Below, piece after piece: positions 23,952 to 33,560 of a DNA stretch of 64,000 bases. Numbering within the stretch: position 1 is the stretch's first letter; the number at the start of each line of letters is the position of its first letter. The translations under genes were made by a program, and so were the position numbers. Source of the stretch: Paludibacteraceae bacterium (GTDB taxonomy: Bacteria; Bacteroidota; Bacteroidia; Bacteroidales; Paludibacteraceae); assembly GCA_017464475.1 (NCBI GenBank), contig JAFTZQ010000005.1, positions 186,001 through 250,000 of the forward strand, in the 5' to 3' direction. Below the pieces are notes generated by a model that saw only the letters and a list, made by a program, of their open reading frames with translations, had not been told where the DNA came from and ran no database searches.

Positions 23952-24105
23952 CCGCAAAATAGCAAATAACCTGCCAAAAAAATGCAGTAAACCTGCTGTC
24001 AAACACGTAAACGAGACGTAAACGAGACGTAAACGACACGTAATCGGAAGCCGACGACGTCGGGAGAACAACGGGAGAATAACGGCAGAACAATAGGAAA
24101 AATAA
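23952..24105. repeat. 11-bp array filling the ftsK-lolA spacer
   Basis: The spacer from the ftsK stop to six bases before the next ATG is 154 bp, 14 x 11. The middle is unmistakable: GTAAACGAGAC x2, GTAAACGACAC, GTAATCGGAAG (24007-24050), one unrelated unit, then GGGAGAACAAC, GGGAGAATAAC, GGCAGAACAAT (24062-24094). The first five units are only loosely alike. The first block matches the repeat inside aroC. Confidence 0.85.
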
Positions 24106-24111
24106 AGCAAC

Positions 24112-24681
24112 ATGCAACATTTATTAATGATATTAACCATCCTTTCGTCCTTTTTGACGAATTTGGAGGAGAAGACGCTGCAGTCGGCGTTCACGGTCAC
24201 GGTAGCGGAAGAGGTAAACGCGCCGATGAATTTCCCCGGCGAAATCATTATGCACGGACGAAACTTTCGTCTGGAGATGATGGATATAGAGGCGGCGTAC
24301 GACGGCAAAACGATGTACATGTACTCCGGCGAGACCGACGAACTGACGCTCTCCAACCCGACCGACCAAGAACTCCTGGAGGCGAACCCGTTCCTCTACG
24401 CCAAAGCGCTTATACCGGTTTGTAACATCACAGAACGCGCTTCTGCGGATGGAAAAGAGACCATCGTCACCCTGACGCCCAAGGATCAGTCCATCGGCAT
24501 CAACCGCTTCACCCTCCGCGTGCGAAACAGCGACCTGATGCCACTGTCGGCGGAAATCAAAGAGGGAAAGAAGATTTCAACCCTGAAGATGAAAGAGCCG
24601 AAGTTTGTCGCAACAACACCCGAGGAGATCTTTGTATTGAAACCAAGCAAAAATACGTTTGTGAACGATATGCGCTTCTAA
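24112..24681 (+). CDS. LolA-like outer-membrane lipoprotein carrier family protein
   Basis: A 189-residue exported protein with a weak signal (MQHLLMILTILSSFLTN) and the LolA pattern: LQSAFTVTVAEE, GEIIMHGRNFRLEM, AYDGKTMYMYSGETDELTL, then VTLTPKD and FTLRVRN. LolA carries lipoproteins through the periplasm. The Bacteroidetes forms are divergent, so the function is by fold family. The final TAA is the start of an 8-bp array leading into trxB. Confidence 0.8.
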   Translation: MQHLLMILTILSSFLTNLEEKTLQSAFTVTVAEEVNAPMNFPGEIIMHGRNFRLEMMDIEAAYDGKTMYMYSGETDELTLSNPTDQELLEANPFLYAKALIPVCNITERASADGKETIVTLTPKDQSIGINRFTLRVRNSDLMPLSAEIKEGKKISTLKMKEPKFVATTPEEIFVLKPSKNTFVNDMRF

Positions 24682-24727
24682 ATGAGAAAATAAGAAAATG
24701 AGAAAATGAGAAAATAAGAAAATGAAT
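24680..24727 (+). repeat. 8-bp x6 repeat between lolA-like gene and trxB
   Basis: AAATGAGA, AAATAAGA, AAATGAGA, AAATGAGA, AAATAAGA, AAATGAAT: six in-register units from inside the stop codon to inside the trxB start codon. The related unit AAATGTGA appears inside trxB at 25574-25613. Confidence 0.95.
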
Positions 24728-25735
24728 GAACAAATGGTAAATAAAGTAAGATGTTTGATAATCGGTTCCGGACCTGCCGGCTACACGGCTGCCATCTATG
24801 CCAGCCGTGCGAACCTGCAACCGGTACTCATTGAAGGTCCGCAACTCGGCGGGCAGTTGACCACGACCACGGAAGTAGAGAATTTCCCCGGCTACCCGGA
24901 CGGAGTAGAACCGTTCCAGATGATGGACGATATGCGCCGTCAAGCCGAGCGCTTCGGCACAACTTTCGTCTCCGGTGTGGTAACCAAAGTAAACTTTCAA
25001 ACAACCTCGAACACGGGCGAAGCCCGCAAACCTCATCAAGTCTGGGTAGAAGACACAGACTTGTACGAAGCAGACGCAGTCATCATCGCTACAGGTGCGA
25101 GTGCCAAATACTTGGGCATCGAGTCCGAGCGCACCTACAAAGGACGCGGCGTGTCTGCCTGCGCTACCTGTGACGGCTTCTTCTATCGCAAGAAAACCGT
25201 AGCAGTAGTCGGCGGCGGAGACACAGCCTGCGAAGAAGCAAACTATCTGGCTGGACTGTGCGAAAAAGTCTATATGATTGTTCGCAAACCCTTCCTCCGC
25301 GCATCGGAAATCATGCAGCAGCGTGTCCTGAACAACCCCAAGATCGAAGTCCTCTTTGAGCACAACACGCTCCAACTGACCGGCGAAGGAAAAGTGCAGG
25401 GAGCGGACCTGATCTACCGCAAAGGCGAACCGGACGAAGAAATCCGCCATATAGCGATTGACGGTTTCTTCCTCGCTATCGGACACCATCCCAACACCGA
25501 CCTCTTCAAGGACTACGTAGCCCGCGACCCGGAGGGATATATTATCACCAATGGAGCCTCAACGCAGTGCTTCAAATGTGAAAATGCGCAAATGGGTAAA
25601 TGTGAAAATGAAAAATTGCCCGGCATCTTTGCCGCAGGAGACTGCGCAGACCCGCACTACCGTCAGGCGATCGTAGCCGCAGGCAGCGGCGCTAAAGCAG
25701 CGATCGAAGCAGATAAATATATCAAGAGTTTGTAA
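24722..25735 (+). CDS. trxB: Thioredoxin reductase with internal 8-bp repeat
   Basis: A 337-residue FAD/NADPH flavoprotein that reduces thioredoxin. FAD site IGSGPAGYTAAIYASRA, redox-active CATC in VSACATCDGFF, NADPH site VGGGDTACEEA, and the closing GIFAAGDCADPHYRQ. Between NGASTQ and LPGIFAAGD, where homologues have a short turn, sit about 16 extra residues (CFKCENAQMGKCENEK) encoded by five 8-bp units. These add two cysteines on an exposed loop. Start ATG lies in the upstream 8-bp array. DUF456 overlaps the stop by one base. Confidence 0.95.
   Translation: MNEQMVNKVRCLIIGSGPAGYTAAIYASRANLQPVLIEGPQLGGQLTTTTEVENFPGYPDGVEPFQMMDDMRRQAERFGTTFVSGVVTKVNFQTTSNTGEARKPHQVWVEDTDLYEADAVIIATGASAKYLGIESERTYKGRGVSACATCDGFFYRKKTVAVVGGGDTACEEANYLAGLCEKVYMIVRKPFLRASEIMQQRVLNNPKIEVLFEHNTLQLTGEGKVQGADLIYRKGEPDEEIRHIAIDGFFLAIGHHPNTDLFKDYVARDPEGYIITNGASTQCFKCENAQMGKCENEKLPGIFAAGDCADPHYRQAIVAAGSGAKAAIEADKYIKSL
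25574..25613 (+). repeat. 8-bp x5 repeat inside trxB
   Basis: Units AAATGTGA, AAATGCGC, AAATGGGT, AAATGTGA, AAATGAAA, in frame, before the conserved GIFAAGD strand. Similar in unit and length to the array at the gene's own 5' end. Confidence 0.92.
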
Positions 25736-26208
25736 TGGATATCTTCTTATTGATTATAGCGGCGCTACTGATACTCGTGGGTATTATAGGCTGCATCGTT
25801 CCCAGTCTGCCGGGTGTGCCGCTTGCCTATGCCGGCTTATGGATAGCGCAAGCCACAGAGCGAATCGACTTCAGTTGGCAGATGCTGCTGGTGTGGGGTA
25901 TAGTAACCATCGTCGTTAGCATCTTGGACTACGTCGTTCCGGCGTGGGGCACAAAGCAATACGGCGGTACGAAATACGGCGTCTGGGGTAGCACAATAGG
26001 CGTCTTCGTTGGCATGTTCTTTGGAGCGCTCGGAGTCATCATCGGACCGCTCGTCGGAGCTGTATTGGGTGAACTCATCGGAGGAAAAGAAGTAGCGGAA
26101 GCGCTACGCGCCGGATGGGGCAGTTTCATCGGACTGCTCTTCGGCACAATCCTGAAATTAGTCTGCTGCGGCTTAATGGCGGTAGCATTGATACAAGCAA
26201 TTTGGTAA
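25735..26208 (+). CDS. DUF456 family membrane protein
   Basis: A 157-residue hydrophobic protein with four to five membrane segments and two glycine-rich loops (GCIVPSLPGVPLAYAGLW; GTKQYGGTKYGVWGSTIG), diagnostic of DUF456. Function unknown. The ATG overlaps the trxB stop (TAATG), so it is in the same transcript. Confidence 0.88.
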   Translation: MDIFLLIIAALLILVGIIGCIVPSLPGVPLAYAGLWIAQATERIDFSWQMLLVWGIVTIVVSILDYVVPAWGTKQYGGTKYGVWGSTIGVFVGMFFGALGVIIGPLVGAVLGELIGGKEVAEALRAGWGSFIGLLFGTILKLVCCGLMAVALIQAIW

Positions 26209-26224
26209 AATATAACAAGTAAAT

Positions 26225-26590
26225 ATGAAAGAAATAACCACAAAAAAATTATTAGACACGATTATTGAAGGAGTGCGCAACCGCAAAGGACAGCGGATTG
26301 TCTCCATCGACCTTCGCAAAATCAAAGAAGCTCCGGTGGAGATGATGCTGATTTGCGAAGGACAGAGTAACACCCAAGTTTCAGCTATCGCAGACGAGAT
26401 TGATGATTTCGTTCGCACAAAGACCCACGTCCATCCTCTGAGCGTAGCAGGACAGGAAAACGCAGAGTGGATCGCAATGGACTATGGTACGATCTTCGTA
26501 CATGTGATGCAGCGTCCTGCGCGGGAGTTCTACGACATTGAGCACCTCTGGGCGGATGGCAAAGTGACCGAACTACCCGAGATTTTATAA
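26225..26590 (+). CDS. rsfS: Ribosomal silencing factor RsfS
   Basis: A 121-residue RsfS/YbeB/Iojap protein that binds uL14 and blocks subunit joining under starvation. Motifs: VSIDLRKIKEAPVEMMLICEG, STQVSAIADEI (as NTQVSAIADEI), GQENAEWIAMDYGTIFVHVM and REFYDIEHLWADG. Full length. Directly upstream of ftsH, a common Bacteroidetes arrangement. Confidence 0.95.
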   Translation: MKEITTKKLLDTIIEGVRNRKGQRIVSIDLRKIKEAPVEMMLICEGQSNTQVSAIADEIDDFVRTKTHVHPLSVAGQENAEWIAMDYGTIFVHVMQRPAREFYDIEHLWADGKVTELPEIL

Positions 26591-26602
26591 ACAAAACAGA
26601 AT

Positions 26603-28639
26603 ATGGCAGAGAGAAAAAATAGAAACCCGCGGCAACCCGAGCAACAACCGGGAGGCGGGCGTCGGTGGATCAGCATCGTCTTATACACGCTTGCTTTTGC
26701 GCTGATGGGATTTTATTTCTTTGGAGACAAAGAAGGTAGAGGCTCCAGCAAGGATCTAAGCTATACCAAACTGACAGCATATATCGAAGTCGGTGCGATT
26801 GAGAAGATCGAGGTGGCAGACGATCTGCAAGCCAAAGCGACCGTGAAACCGCAGAGTTACACCCTCGTCTTCGGTACGCAGGGAGATGGAGAAAAAGCAA
26901 GAGGCGTCTTGGTAACCCAAGTGCCGTCCATAGAAGAGTTCTCCAAATTCATGGATGGTGTGAACGCTTCGCGCAAGGAAGCGGGGCAGGCTGCCATCGA
27001 CGTGACCTATAGTAAGTCGCGCGACTACTGGTACCTGATCTTGGTGAACATATTACCCTTTGTGTTAATCGTGCTGTTCTTCTTCTATATGAGTCGTGGC
27101 ATTGCGGGAGCCGGCGGACCCGGAGGTATCTTCGGCGTCGGCAAAGCGCAAGCGCAACTCTTCGACAAGGACAAGAAGGACAAAGTGACCTTCCAGGACG
27201 TGGCAGGTCTCTATGGAGCAAAACAAGAGGTGCAAGAGATCGTAGAGTTCCTCAAGAACCCGAAGAAATATACCGAGATCGGAGCTAAAATACCGAAAGG
27301 TGCACTCTTGGTGGGCCCTCCGGGAACCGGTAAGACCTTGCTCGCAAAAGCCGTAGCAGGAGAAGCGGATGTACCCTTCTTCTCGATGAGCGGATCCGAT
27401 TTCGTGGAGATGTTCGTCGGCGTGGGAGCAAGTCGCGTCCGCGATCTCTTCCGTCAAGCGAAAGAGAAAGCACCGTCTATCATCTTCATCGATGAGATAG
27501 ATGCCATCGGTCGCGCCAGAGGAAAGAACACCTTCACCGGCGGTAATGACGAACGCGAGAGTACGCTGAACCAGCTCCTGACCGAGATGGATGGATTCGG
27601 TACGAACTCAGGAGTCATCATTCTGGCGGCTACCAACCGTGCAGACGTGCTGGATGCAGCGCTCCTGCGCGCAGGACGGTTTGACCGACAGATACATGTC
27701 GAACTGCCGGATCTCCAAGAGCGCAAAGAGATATTCCAAGTGCATCTCCGTCCGCTGAAGCTGGACGAGAGTGTGGATATCGATTTCCTTAGCAAACAGA
27801 CACCGGGCTTCTCCGGAGCCGATATTGCGAATGTCTGCAACGAAGCAGCTTTGATTGCAGCGCGTGGCGGACGGAAGAAAGTGACCAAGCAGGATTTCAT
27901 GGATGCCGTTGACCGTATCGTCGGAGGCTTGGAGCGCAAGAACAAAATCATGACCGAAGAGGAAAAACGCTCCATTGCATACCATGAGGCGGGACACGCT
28001 ACCATCAGCTGGATGCTGCGCTGGGCGAATCCGCTGGTCAAAGTGACTATCGTACCGCGAGGAATGGCATTGGGAGCCGCTTGGTATCTGCCCGAAGAGA
28101 GACAGCTGACCAACGAAGAGCATATTCTGGACGAACTATGTTCACTCTTGGGAGGACGTGCTGCAGAGCAACTGTTCCTCAACCAGACTTCCACCGGTGC
28201 TCTCAACGACTTGGAGCGTGCTACCAAGCAGTCTTACGCCATGGTGGCGTACTATGGTATGAGCGACAAACTGAAAGATGTCAGCTTCTATGACTCCACG
28301 GGACGCTATGACTACGGCTTCACCAAACCCTATTCGGACAGCACGGCGGAACTGATAGACCGAGAGACGCAGCGTATCATCGCAGAGCAGATGGCGCGCG
28401 CCAAACAGATCCTGACCGAGCACGCCGAAGGACATCACCGGATAGCCGAACTGCTCATCGAGCGCGAGGTAATCACCTCGGAGGATGTAGAGCGTATCCT
28501 CGGTCCGCGTCCATGGAAGAGCCGCGGCGACGAACTGCTGGAGGTCAATGCCGCACTTGCCGAGGCAGAGAAGGCTGCCAAACCCAAGAAACGCGCTCCA
28601 CGTAAGAAGAAACAACAAACAACAGACAATAATGAATAG
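26603..28639 (+). CDS. ftsH: ATP-dependent zinc metalloprotease FtsH
   Basis: A 678-residue membrane AAA+ protease for quality control. Two membrane helices (residues ~20-38 and ~140-165) around an extracytoplasmic domain, the AAA module (Walker A GPPGTGKT, Walker [30 protein letters not shown]) and the M41 zinc site HEAGH. The tail ([18 protein letters not shown]) is basic. The next gene begins within its last 8 bases. Confidence 0.97.
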   Translation: MAERKNRNPRQPEQQPGGGRRWISIVLYTLAFALMGFYFFGDKEGRGSSKDLSYTKLTAYIEVGAIEKIEVADDLQAKATVKPQSYTLVFGTQGDGEKARGVLVTQVPSIEEFSKFMDGVNASRKEAGQAAIDVTYSKSRDYWYLILVNILPFVLIVLFFFYMSRGIAGAGGPGGIFGVGKAQAQLFDKDKKDKVTFQDVAGLYGAKQEVQEIVEFLKNPKKYTEIGAKIPKGALLVGPPGTGKTLLAKAVAGEADVPFFSMSGSDFVEMFVGVGASRVRDLFRQAKEKAPSIIFIDEIDAIGRARGKNTFTGGNDERESTLNQLLTEMDGFGTNSGVIILAATNRADVLDAALLRAGRFDRQIHVELPDLQERKEIFQVHLRPLKLDESVDIDFLSKQTPGFSGADIANVCNEAALIAARGGRKKVTKQDFMDAVDRIVGGLERKNKIMTEEEKRSIAYHEAGHATISWMLRWANPLVKVTIVPRGMALGAAWYLPEERQLTNEEHILDELCSLLGGRAAEQLFLNQTSTGALNDLERATKQSYAMVAYYGMSDKLKDVSFYDSTGRYDYGFTKPYSDSTAELIDRETQRIIAEQMARAKQILTEHAEGHHRIAELLIEREVITSEDVERILGPRPWKSRGDELLEVNAALAEAEKAAKPKKRAPRKKKQQTTDNNE

Positions 28640-31439
28640 ACTACTGCTTAACTTAGTGCTGCTTTGCGCAGCAGTCATGGTGTCGGCTCAAGAGACACCG
28701 GAGAAACTGCCGATGGACCCGGAGGTTCGCTACGGCAAATTGGAAAACGGATTAACCTATTACATCCGTCATAACGAGCAACCCAAACAGCGCGCGGAGT
28801 TCCATATCGCCCAAGCGGTGGGAGCTATTCTGGAGGAAGACCACCAGAACGGTTTGGCGCACTTCCTGGAGCACATGGCGTTCAATGGTACCCAGCATTT
28901 CCCGGGAAAAGGTATCATCAATTACTTTGAGTCCGTGGGCGTCAATTTCGGCGGAAACATCAATGCGTACACCTCGATTGACGAGACCGTTTACCGTCTC
29001 TCGGATGTGCCCACGTACCGTGAGGGTATTGTGGATAGCGCATTGCTGGTGATGCACGACTGGAGCTGCGGATTGCTGCTGCTGGACGAAGAGATTGATG
29101 CGGAGCGCGGTGTCATTCTGGAGGAATGGCGCACCGGACGTACTGCCAGCCGCCGTATATGGAAAGAGATGAACGCCAAGATGTATCCCGGCACGCAATA
29201 TGCCAAACGCGACGTGATCGGCGACACCGCAGTAATCAACAACTTTGAATACCAAGCGCTCCGCGATTACTACCATAAATGGTATGGACCGGACAATCAG
29301 GCTATTATCGTCGTGGGAGACATCAATGTCGATACTATCGAGGCGAAGATCAAACGTCTCTGGGCAGATGTACCGCGTCGCGCGAACTATGGCGAACGTC
29401 CCATCTATACGGTCAACCACAATGACAAGCCGCTGGTAGTTATTGTGACCGATCCGGAAGCAGAAGGAAGCCGTATCACGATAGAGTATAAGTTCGACGA
29501 GATACCGGAGGCTTTGCAGAATACCGCACAGGAGTATATGCTGAGTCTGGTACGCGGTATTGTATGCGATATGCTGGATAATCGGTTCTCGGAACTGGCG
29601 CTCGATCCGAAGGCTTCGTTCACCGGAGCAGGTTGCTACTATGGTTCCGCAGCGAAGAAGATGGACGCTTTCTATGGCGTTTCTATTCCGAAAGAAGGTC
29701 GTGAGACGGAGGCATATAATGATCTGCTGTTCCAATTGGAGAAGATGCATCGCTATGGCTTTACCCAGAGCGAGTTGGATCGCGTGAAGAGCGAGAGACT
29801 CAACTCTATGGAGAAATACTATAACGAACGCAACACACGCAAGAATATCACGCTGGCGCGCGAGTGCATCCGCAATTTCGAGAACCACGAGAGCATGCCG
29901 GGCGTAGAATGGGAGTATGAGTTCACCCAAGCAGTCCTGCCGATGATCTCTCTGGAGACCGTGAATAACTTAGCGAAATCGCTTATCCATGCAAACCCGA
30001 CCGTAGCTATCTCCGGTCCCCAGAAGGAGGGAGTGAACATTCCTTCCGAAGAGCTTATTCTCGCTTCTCTGGCAGGTCAGAGCGAATTGGCTATCGAAGC
30101 GCCGGTAGAGGAAGCCTTTGACAGCGAGCTGGTAAAGAAAGCGCCCCGCAAGGGAAAGATCAAATCCTTCCGCTTCAACGAAGAGATAGAGGCTACGGAA
30201 TGGATTTTGGCAAACGGTGTGAAGGTAGTCTTCAAACCGACGGAGTTCAAAGCAGACGAGATTCTGATGCGCGGCTTCTCCAAAGGTGGTTACAGCCAAG
30301 TGAAGACAGCCGATCTGCCTTCTGCGATGGTGGCTACTTCGATTGTCGGACTCTCCGGTATCGGACGTTTCAATGCCACCCAGTTGCAGAAAGCCTTAAC
30401 AGGAAAGAGCGTCAGCATTGATCCGTCCATCAACAGGAACACGGAGCATATTGCCGGTTCGTCCAGCATAAAGGATTTCGAGACGTTGCTCCAACTGACG
30501 TATCTCTATTTCACCGCTCCGCGTCGCGATGAACAAGCATACGAGACCTTCCTCGCATTGATGAATAACCAACTGGCAAACCGTGACAAGAACCCCAAGA
30601 TCGCTTTCTCCGATTCTGTCCAGATGATGAGTTCCAACCATTCACAGCGTACCATTCTGGTTGATAGCGAGATGCTGAAGAAAGTGTCTCTGGACAAAGC
30701 GCTGGAGGTCTATAAAGCCCGTTTCGCTAATCCGGCGGACTTCACCTTCGTCTTCGTGGGCAATATCAATCCCGAGGATCCCAAAGTGAAAGATATGATC
30801 TGCTTGTGGCTTGGCGGACTGAAGACCAAGAAATGCCAGCACGAAGAGATCATTGACCACCATGAGACCGTGGCACTCGGTCAGCAGAAGAACTATTTCT
30901 CCCGCCAGATGGAGACCACTACGGCGTCCAACTATATCCAATATACCTCTTACGACATGCCTTATACGCTGGCGAATGATCTGAATATGGAGATGATCGG
31001 ACGTATCCTCTCTACGCGCTATCTGGAGTCGATCCGTGAGCGCGAAGGTGGTTCGTACGGCGTGGGTACATACGGATATATGAGTATTCTGCCGAGTGCT
31101 GAAGCTGCTTTGCTGATGGAGTTCGATACGGATCCGAAGAAGCAGGAGAGACTGATGGAGATCATTCATGAGGAAGTACAGACCATCATCGAGAACGGAC
31201 CTTTGGCAAAGGATCTGCAGAAGGAGAAAGAGTCAATGCTGAAGGATTTCCAAGAGGATCTGGAGAAGAACACGTATTGGCGTCAGCAGCTGTATATGTA
31301 CTATCTCTATGGCGTCAATAATATCCGTGACTACAAGCCTGCGGTGGAGGCAATCACAGCCGAAACCGTGCAAGCTACGCTGAAGGAGCTGGTCAAAGCA
31401 GGTAATGTATTTGAGGTAGTCATGTTCCCAGAGAATTAA
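28632..31439 (+). CDS. M16 family zinc metallopeptidase, exported
   Basis: A 935-residue pitrilysin-family peptidase. Signal [20 protein letters not shown], first M16 domain with the inverted zinc motif HFLEH and the distal glutamate region ERGVILEEWR, then a second inactive half (VFVGNINPE; SVGTYGYMSI type motif as YGVGTYGYMS). Likely periplasmic, degrading oligopeptides. ATG 28632 overlaps the ftsH stop by 8 bp; the open frame upstream is antisense-free coding of FtsH and not used. Confidence 0.93.
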   Translation: MNRLLLNLVLLCAAVMVSAQETPEKLPMDPEVRYGKLENGLTYYIRHNEQPKQRAEFHIAQAVGAILEEDHQNGLAHFLEHMAFNGTQHFPGKGIINYFESVGVNFGGNINAYTSIDETVYRLSDVPTYREGIVDSALLVMHDWSCGLLLLDEEIDAERGVILEEWRTGRTASRRIWKEMNAKMYPGTQYAKRDVIGDTAVINNFEYQALRDYYHKWYGPDNQAIIVVGDINVDTIEAKIKRLWADVPRRANYGERPIYTVNHNDKPLVVIVTDPEAEGSRITIEYKFDEIPEALQNTAQEYMLSLVRGIVCDMLDNRFSELALDPKASFTGAGCYYGSAAKKMDAFYGVSIPKEGRETEAYNDLLFQLEKMHRYGFTQSELDRVKSERLNSMEKYYNERNTRKNITLARECIRNFENHESMPGVEWEYEFTQAVLPMISLETVNNLAKSLIHANPTVAISGPQKEGVNIPSEELILASLAGQSELAIEAPVEEAFDSELVKKAPRKGKIKSFRFNEEIEATEWILANGVKVVFKPTEFKADEILMRGFSKGGYSQVKTADLPSAMVATSIVGLSGIGRFNATQLQKALTGKSVSIDPSINRNTEHIAGSSSIKDFETLLQLTYLYFTAPRRDEQAYETFLALMNNQLANRDKNPKIAFSDSVQMMSSNHSQRTILVDSEMLKKVSLDKALEVYKARFANPADFTFVFVGNINPEDPKVKDMICLWLGGLKTKKCQHEEIIDHHETVALGQQKNYFSRQMETTTASNYIQYTSYDMPYTLANDLNMEMIGRILSTRYLESIREREGGSYGVGTYGYMSILPSAEAALLMEFDTDPKKQERLMEIIHEEVQTIIENGPLAKDLQKEKESMLKDFQEDLEKNTYWRQQLYMYYLYGVNNIRDYKPAVEAITAETVQATLKELVKAGNVFEVVMFPEN

Positions 31440-31443
31440 GCGA

Positions 31444-32187
31444 ATGAATATAGTAGTAGTAAATGATGATGGTTGGGGCACAGCGGGAATCCGTCTGTTA
31501 GCCAAAGAGATGACTCGTTTGGGGCATGTGACAGTTATTGCCCCGGACGGGCCGCGAAGCGGTAAAGGTGCGTCCATCAGCGTAGAGACGCCGATCTATC
31601 TTCGCCGCATAGAGGAGCATGATCTGAACGGAGCGGATGTCTATGTGACCAACGGCACGCCGGCAGACTGTATCAAGATCGCGCGGGAGTACATCTTTCC
31701 GAATGAACAGATTGATCTCGTGGTATCGGGAATCAACCATGGTTCCAATGCTGCGGTGAACGCGATGTATTCCGGCACGATCGGAGCGTGTCTGGTAGCC
31801 GCAGAGAAAGGTATTCCTGCAATCGGATGGTCTATAGACGACCACCGTCCGGATGTGGACTTGCACTGGCTGCAGCCTTTCCTCGTGGACGTGACGCAAC
31901 ATCTGTATGAAGAGGGAATCGCTCCGCGGACGGTATTCAATATCAATGCGCCTGTGGGCGAGATAGAAGGAATCCGCTGGACGCGGCAATGCGTGGGACA
32001 CTGGGCAAACGAACTGGCTCCTATAACCGAACCGCTGCCGGAAGGCGTGCTGCAAGGATGGAAATTAGCCGGAGCGTTCATCAACGAAGAACCTTCGGCG
32101 AACGATACCGATATATGGGCGATGGAGCATCAACTGCTCTCTATCACGCCGCTGTCATTAGACTGGACGGACTATGGATCGCTTTGA
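31444..32187 (+). CDS. surE: 5'/3'-nucleotidase SurE
   Basis: A 247-residue metal-dependent nucleotidase active on nucleoside monophosphates. N-terminal VVNDDGWGTAGI with the metal-binding DD, PDGPRSGKGASIS, GTPADCIKIA, VSGINHGSNAAVNAMYSGTIGA. Four bp after the M16 stop. The last 14 bases overlap the start of the next small gene. Confidence 0.95.
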   Translation: MNIVVVNDDGWGTAGIRLLAKEMTRLGHVTVIAPDGPRSGKGASISVETPIYLRRIEEHDLNGADVYVTNGTPADCIKIAREYIFPNEQIDLVVSGINHGSNAAVNAMYSGTIGACLVAAEKGIPAIGWSIDDHRPDVDLHWLQPFLVDVTQHLYEEGIAPRTVFNINAPVGEIEGIRWTRQCVGHWANELAPITEPLPEGVLQGWKLAGAFINEEPSANDTDIWAMEHQLLSITPLSLDWTDYGSL

Positions 32188-32452
32188 CCGCTACTGGATC
32201 GGAATACTGATCGGGCTGATACTGCCTGCCGCTTTCGGGCTGACGTATATCGAAGTGATGAACCTCTGGTATCCGCTGCAGACCCTGCAGTTCCAAGCCG
32301 GAGGTGTGTTAAGTAAACTGCTGCTGGTAAGCGTGTTTCCTGATCTGGCACTAATCTTCGTATTCTACACCACGGATACATGGCGTCTCAGCAAAGGCGT
32401 GCTGGTCGGAGCAATGCCATATATTTTAGCATCGCTTATTGTATCGATGTGA
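32174..32452 (+). CDS. Small membrane protein of unknown function
   Basis: A 92-residue protein with three predicted membrane helices (YWIGILIGLILPAAFGLTYI; LSKLLLVSVFPDLALIFVFY; VLVGAMPYILASLIVSM). It starts inside surE and its last 17 bases overlap the end of lpxB on the opposite strand. The pattern fits small proteins found beside surE/lpxB in Bacteroidales; a role in the lipid A region is only suggested by location. Confidence 0.7.
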   Translation: MDRFDRYWIGILIGLILPAAFGLTYIEVMNLWYPLQTLQFQAGGVLSKLLLVSVFPDLALIFVFYTTDTWRLSKGVLVGAMPYILASLIVSM

Positions 32453-33545
32453 TGATGTCGGCAGCCGTAGCAGAAGCAGGCTGCGATCCCAAGAGAGAAG
32501 AGAGATGTTCGTACGAAGCGAGCATCTCTTTTTGGTATGCTTCGTTGTGCAGCAGGCGGTTCAGTTCTGCTGCCACATTCGAAGTGGTGAAATCGTTGGC
32601 GACGCACTCTTTGATGACTTCGCGTTCGGAGATGATATTAACGAGCGTGAAATGGCGGATTGAGAAGACCATCGGTTGCGCCCAGCGGATGAGTCCGATG
32701 AGGCGGGAGCAAGCCAGATGGTAAACCGCCACTTGCGGGCATCTCAAGAGCGCCGTTTCCAGCGTCGCTGTTCCGGAATTGACCACAGCGGCTGAGGCCT
32801 GCAGGAGTGTGGAATAGGTATCGCGCGTCAGCGTTTCGTTCGGTTGCAAATAGGGCGCATAGAACGAGTCTTCTATCCCCGGAGCGGCACAAACGATCCG
32901 TTTGTACTCCGGGAACTGCCGCGCAGCGTCCAACATCCGCGGCAGGCAATGACTGATCTCCGAAGGTCTCGAACCGGGCAGGATAGCAATCATCTTTTGT
33001 CTTGCTGTCTGAGAGTTCTTGGCAGTCGCGAAATGCTGTACGGTTTCCGCTGTCGGGTTTCCGACAAACGTGCAGCGGTAGCCGTAGCGGGCATAGAATT
33101 CCGGTTCGAAAGGGAAGATGCCCAATACCTCGTCGCATAGCCGTGCGATGGAGTGGATCCTTCTGCGTTTCCATGCCCACACTTTGGGAGGGATATAATA
33201 GACGATTTTGGTGTGCGGCAGGTGCTTGCGGCAGAAAGCAGCCATACGGAGGTTGAAAGAAGGATAGTCAATGAGGACCAGCACGTCCGGTTTTTCCTCC
33301 AGCAGGGTCTGCTGCGCAATGCGGAAGTTCGTCCGAATATCGCGCCAATGACTGATGACTGCTGCAAAGCCCATGAACGCCATGTGCCGGATATGTTGGT
33401 AGAGATGACATCCGGCGGCTTCCATATTATCGCCTCCCATTCCGGCAAAAACAGCCTGCGGCTCGCGTTGCGCTATTTGCGCAATCAACGCAGCCGCATG
33501 CTTATCACCGGACGCTTCGCCCGCTATGAGGTAGTATTTCGTCAT
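32436..33545 (-). CDS. lpxB: Lipid-A-disaccharide synthase
   Basis: A 369-residue GT19 enzyme joining UDP-diacylglucosamine and lipid X in lipid A synthesis. MTKYYLIAGEASGDKHAAAL, GMGGDNMEAAG, VLIDYPSFNLRMA, YYIPPKVWAWKRRR, LPGSRPSEI and NSGTATLETAL are all present. The frame extends 14 codons upstream through the CCTAGG repeat array, but MTKYYLI at 33545 is the family start. Confidence 0.96.
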   Translation of the reverse strand: MTKYYLIAGEASGDKHAAALIAQIAQREPQAVFAGMGGDNMEAAGCHLYQHIRHMAFMGFAAVISHWRDIRTNFRIAQQTLLEEKPDVLVLIDYPSFNLRMAAFCRKHLPHTKIVYYIPPKVWAWKRRRIHSIARLCDEVLGIFPFEPEFYARYGYRCTFVGNPTAETVQHFATAKNSQTARQKMIAILPGSRPSEISHCLPRMLDAARQFPEYKRIVCAAPGIEDSFYAPYLQPNETLTRDTYSTLLQASAAVVNSGTATLETALLRCPQVAVYHLACSRLIGLIRWAQPMVFSIRHFTLVNIISEREVIKECVANDFTTSNVAAELNRLLHNEAYQKEMLASYEHLSSLLGSQPASATAADIITSIQ

Positions 33546-33560
33546 ACAGATGTCTAATGA

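Noticed and set aside
23952-24105. CRISPR or origin iterons
   Set aside because: 11-bp contiguous units vary between loci and there is no replication initiator gene or DnaA-box cluster next to them.
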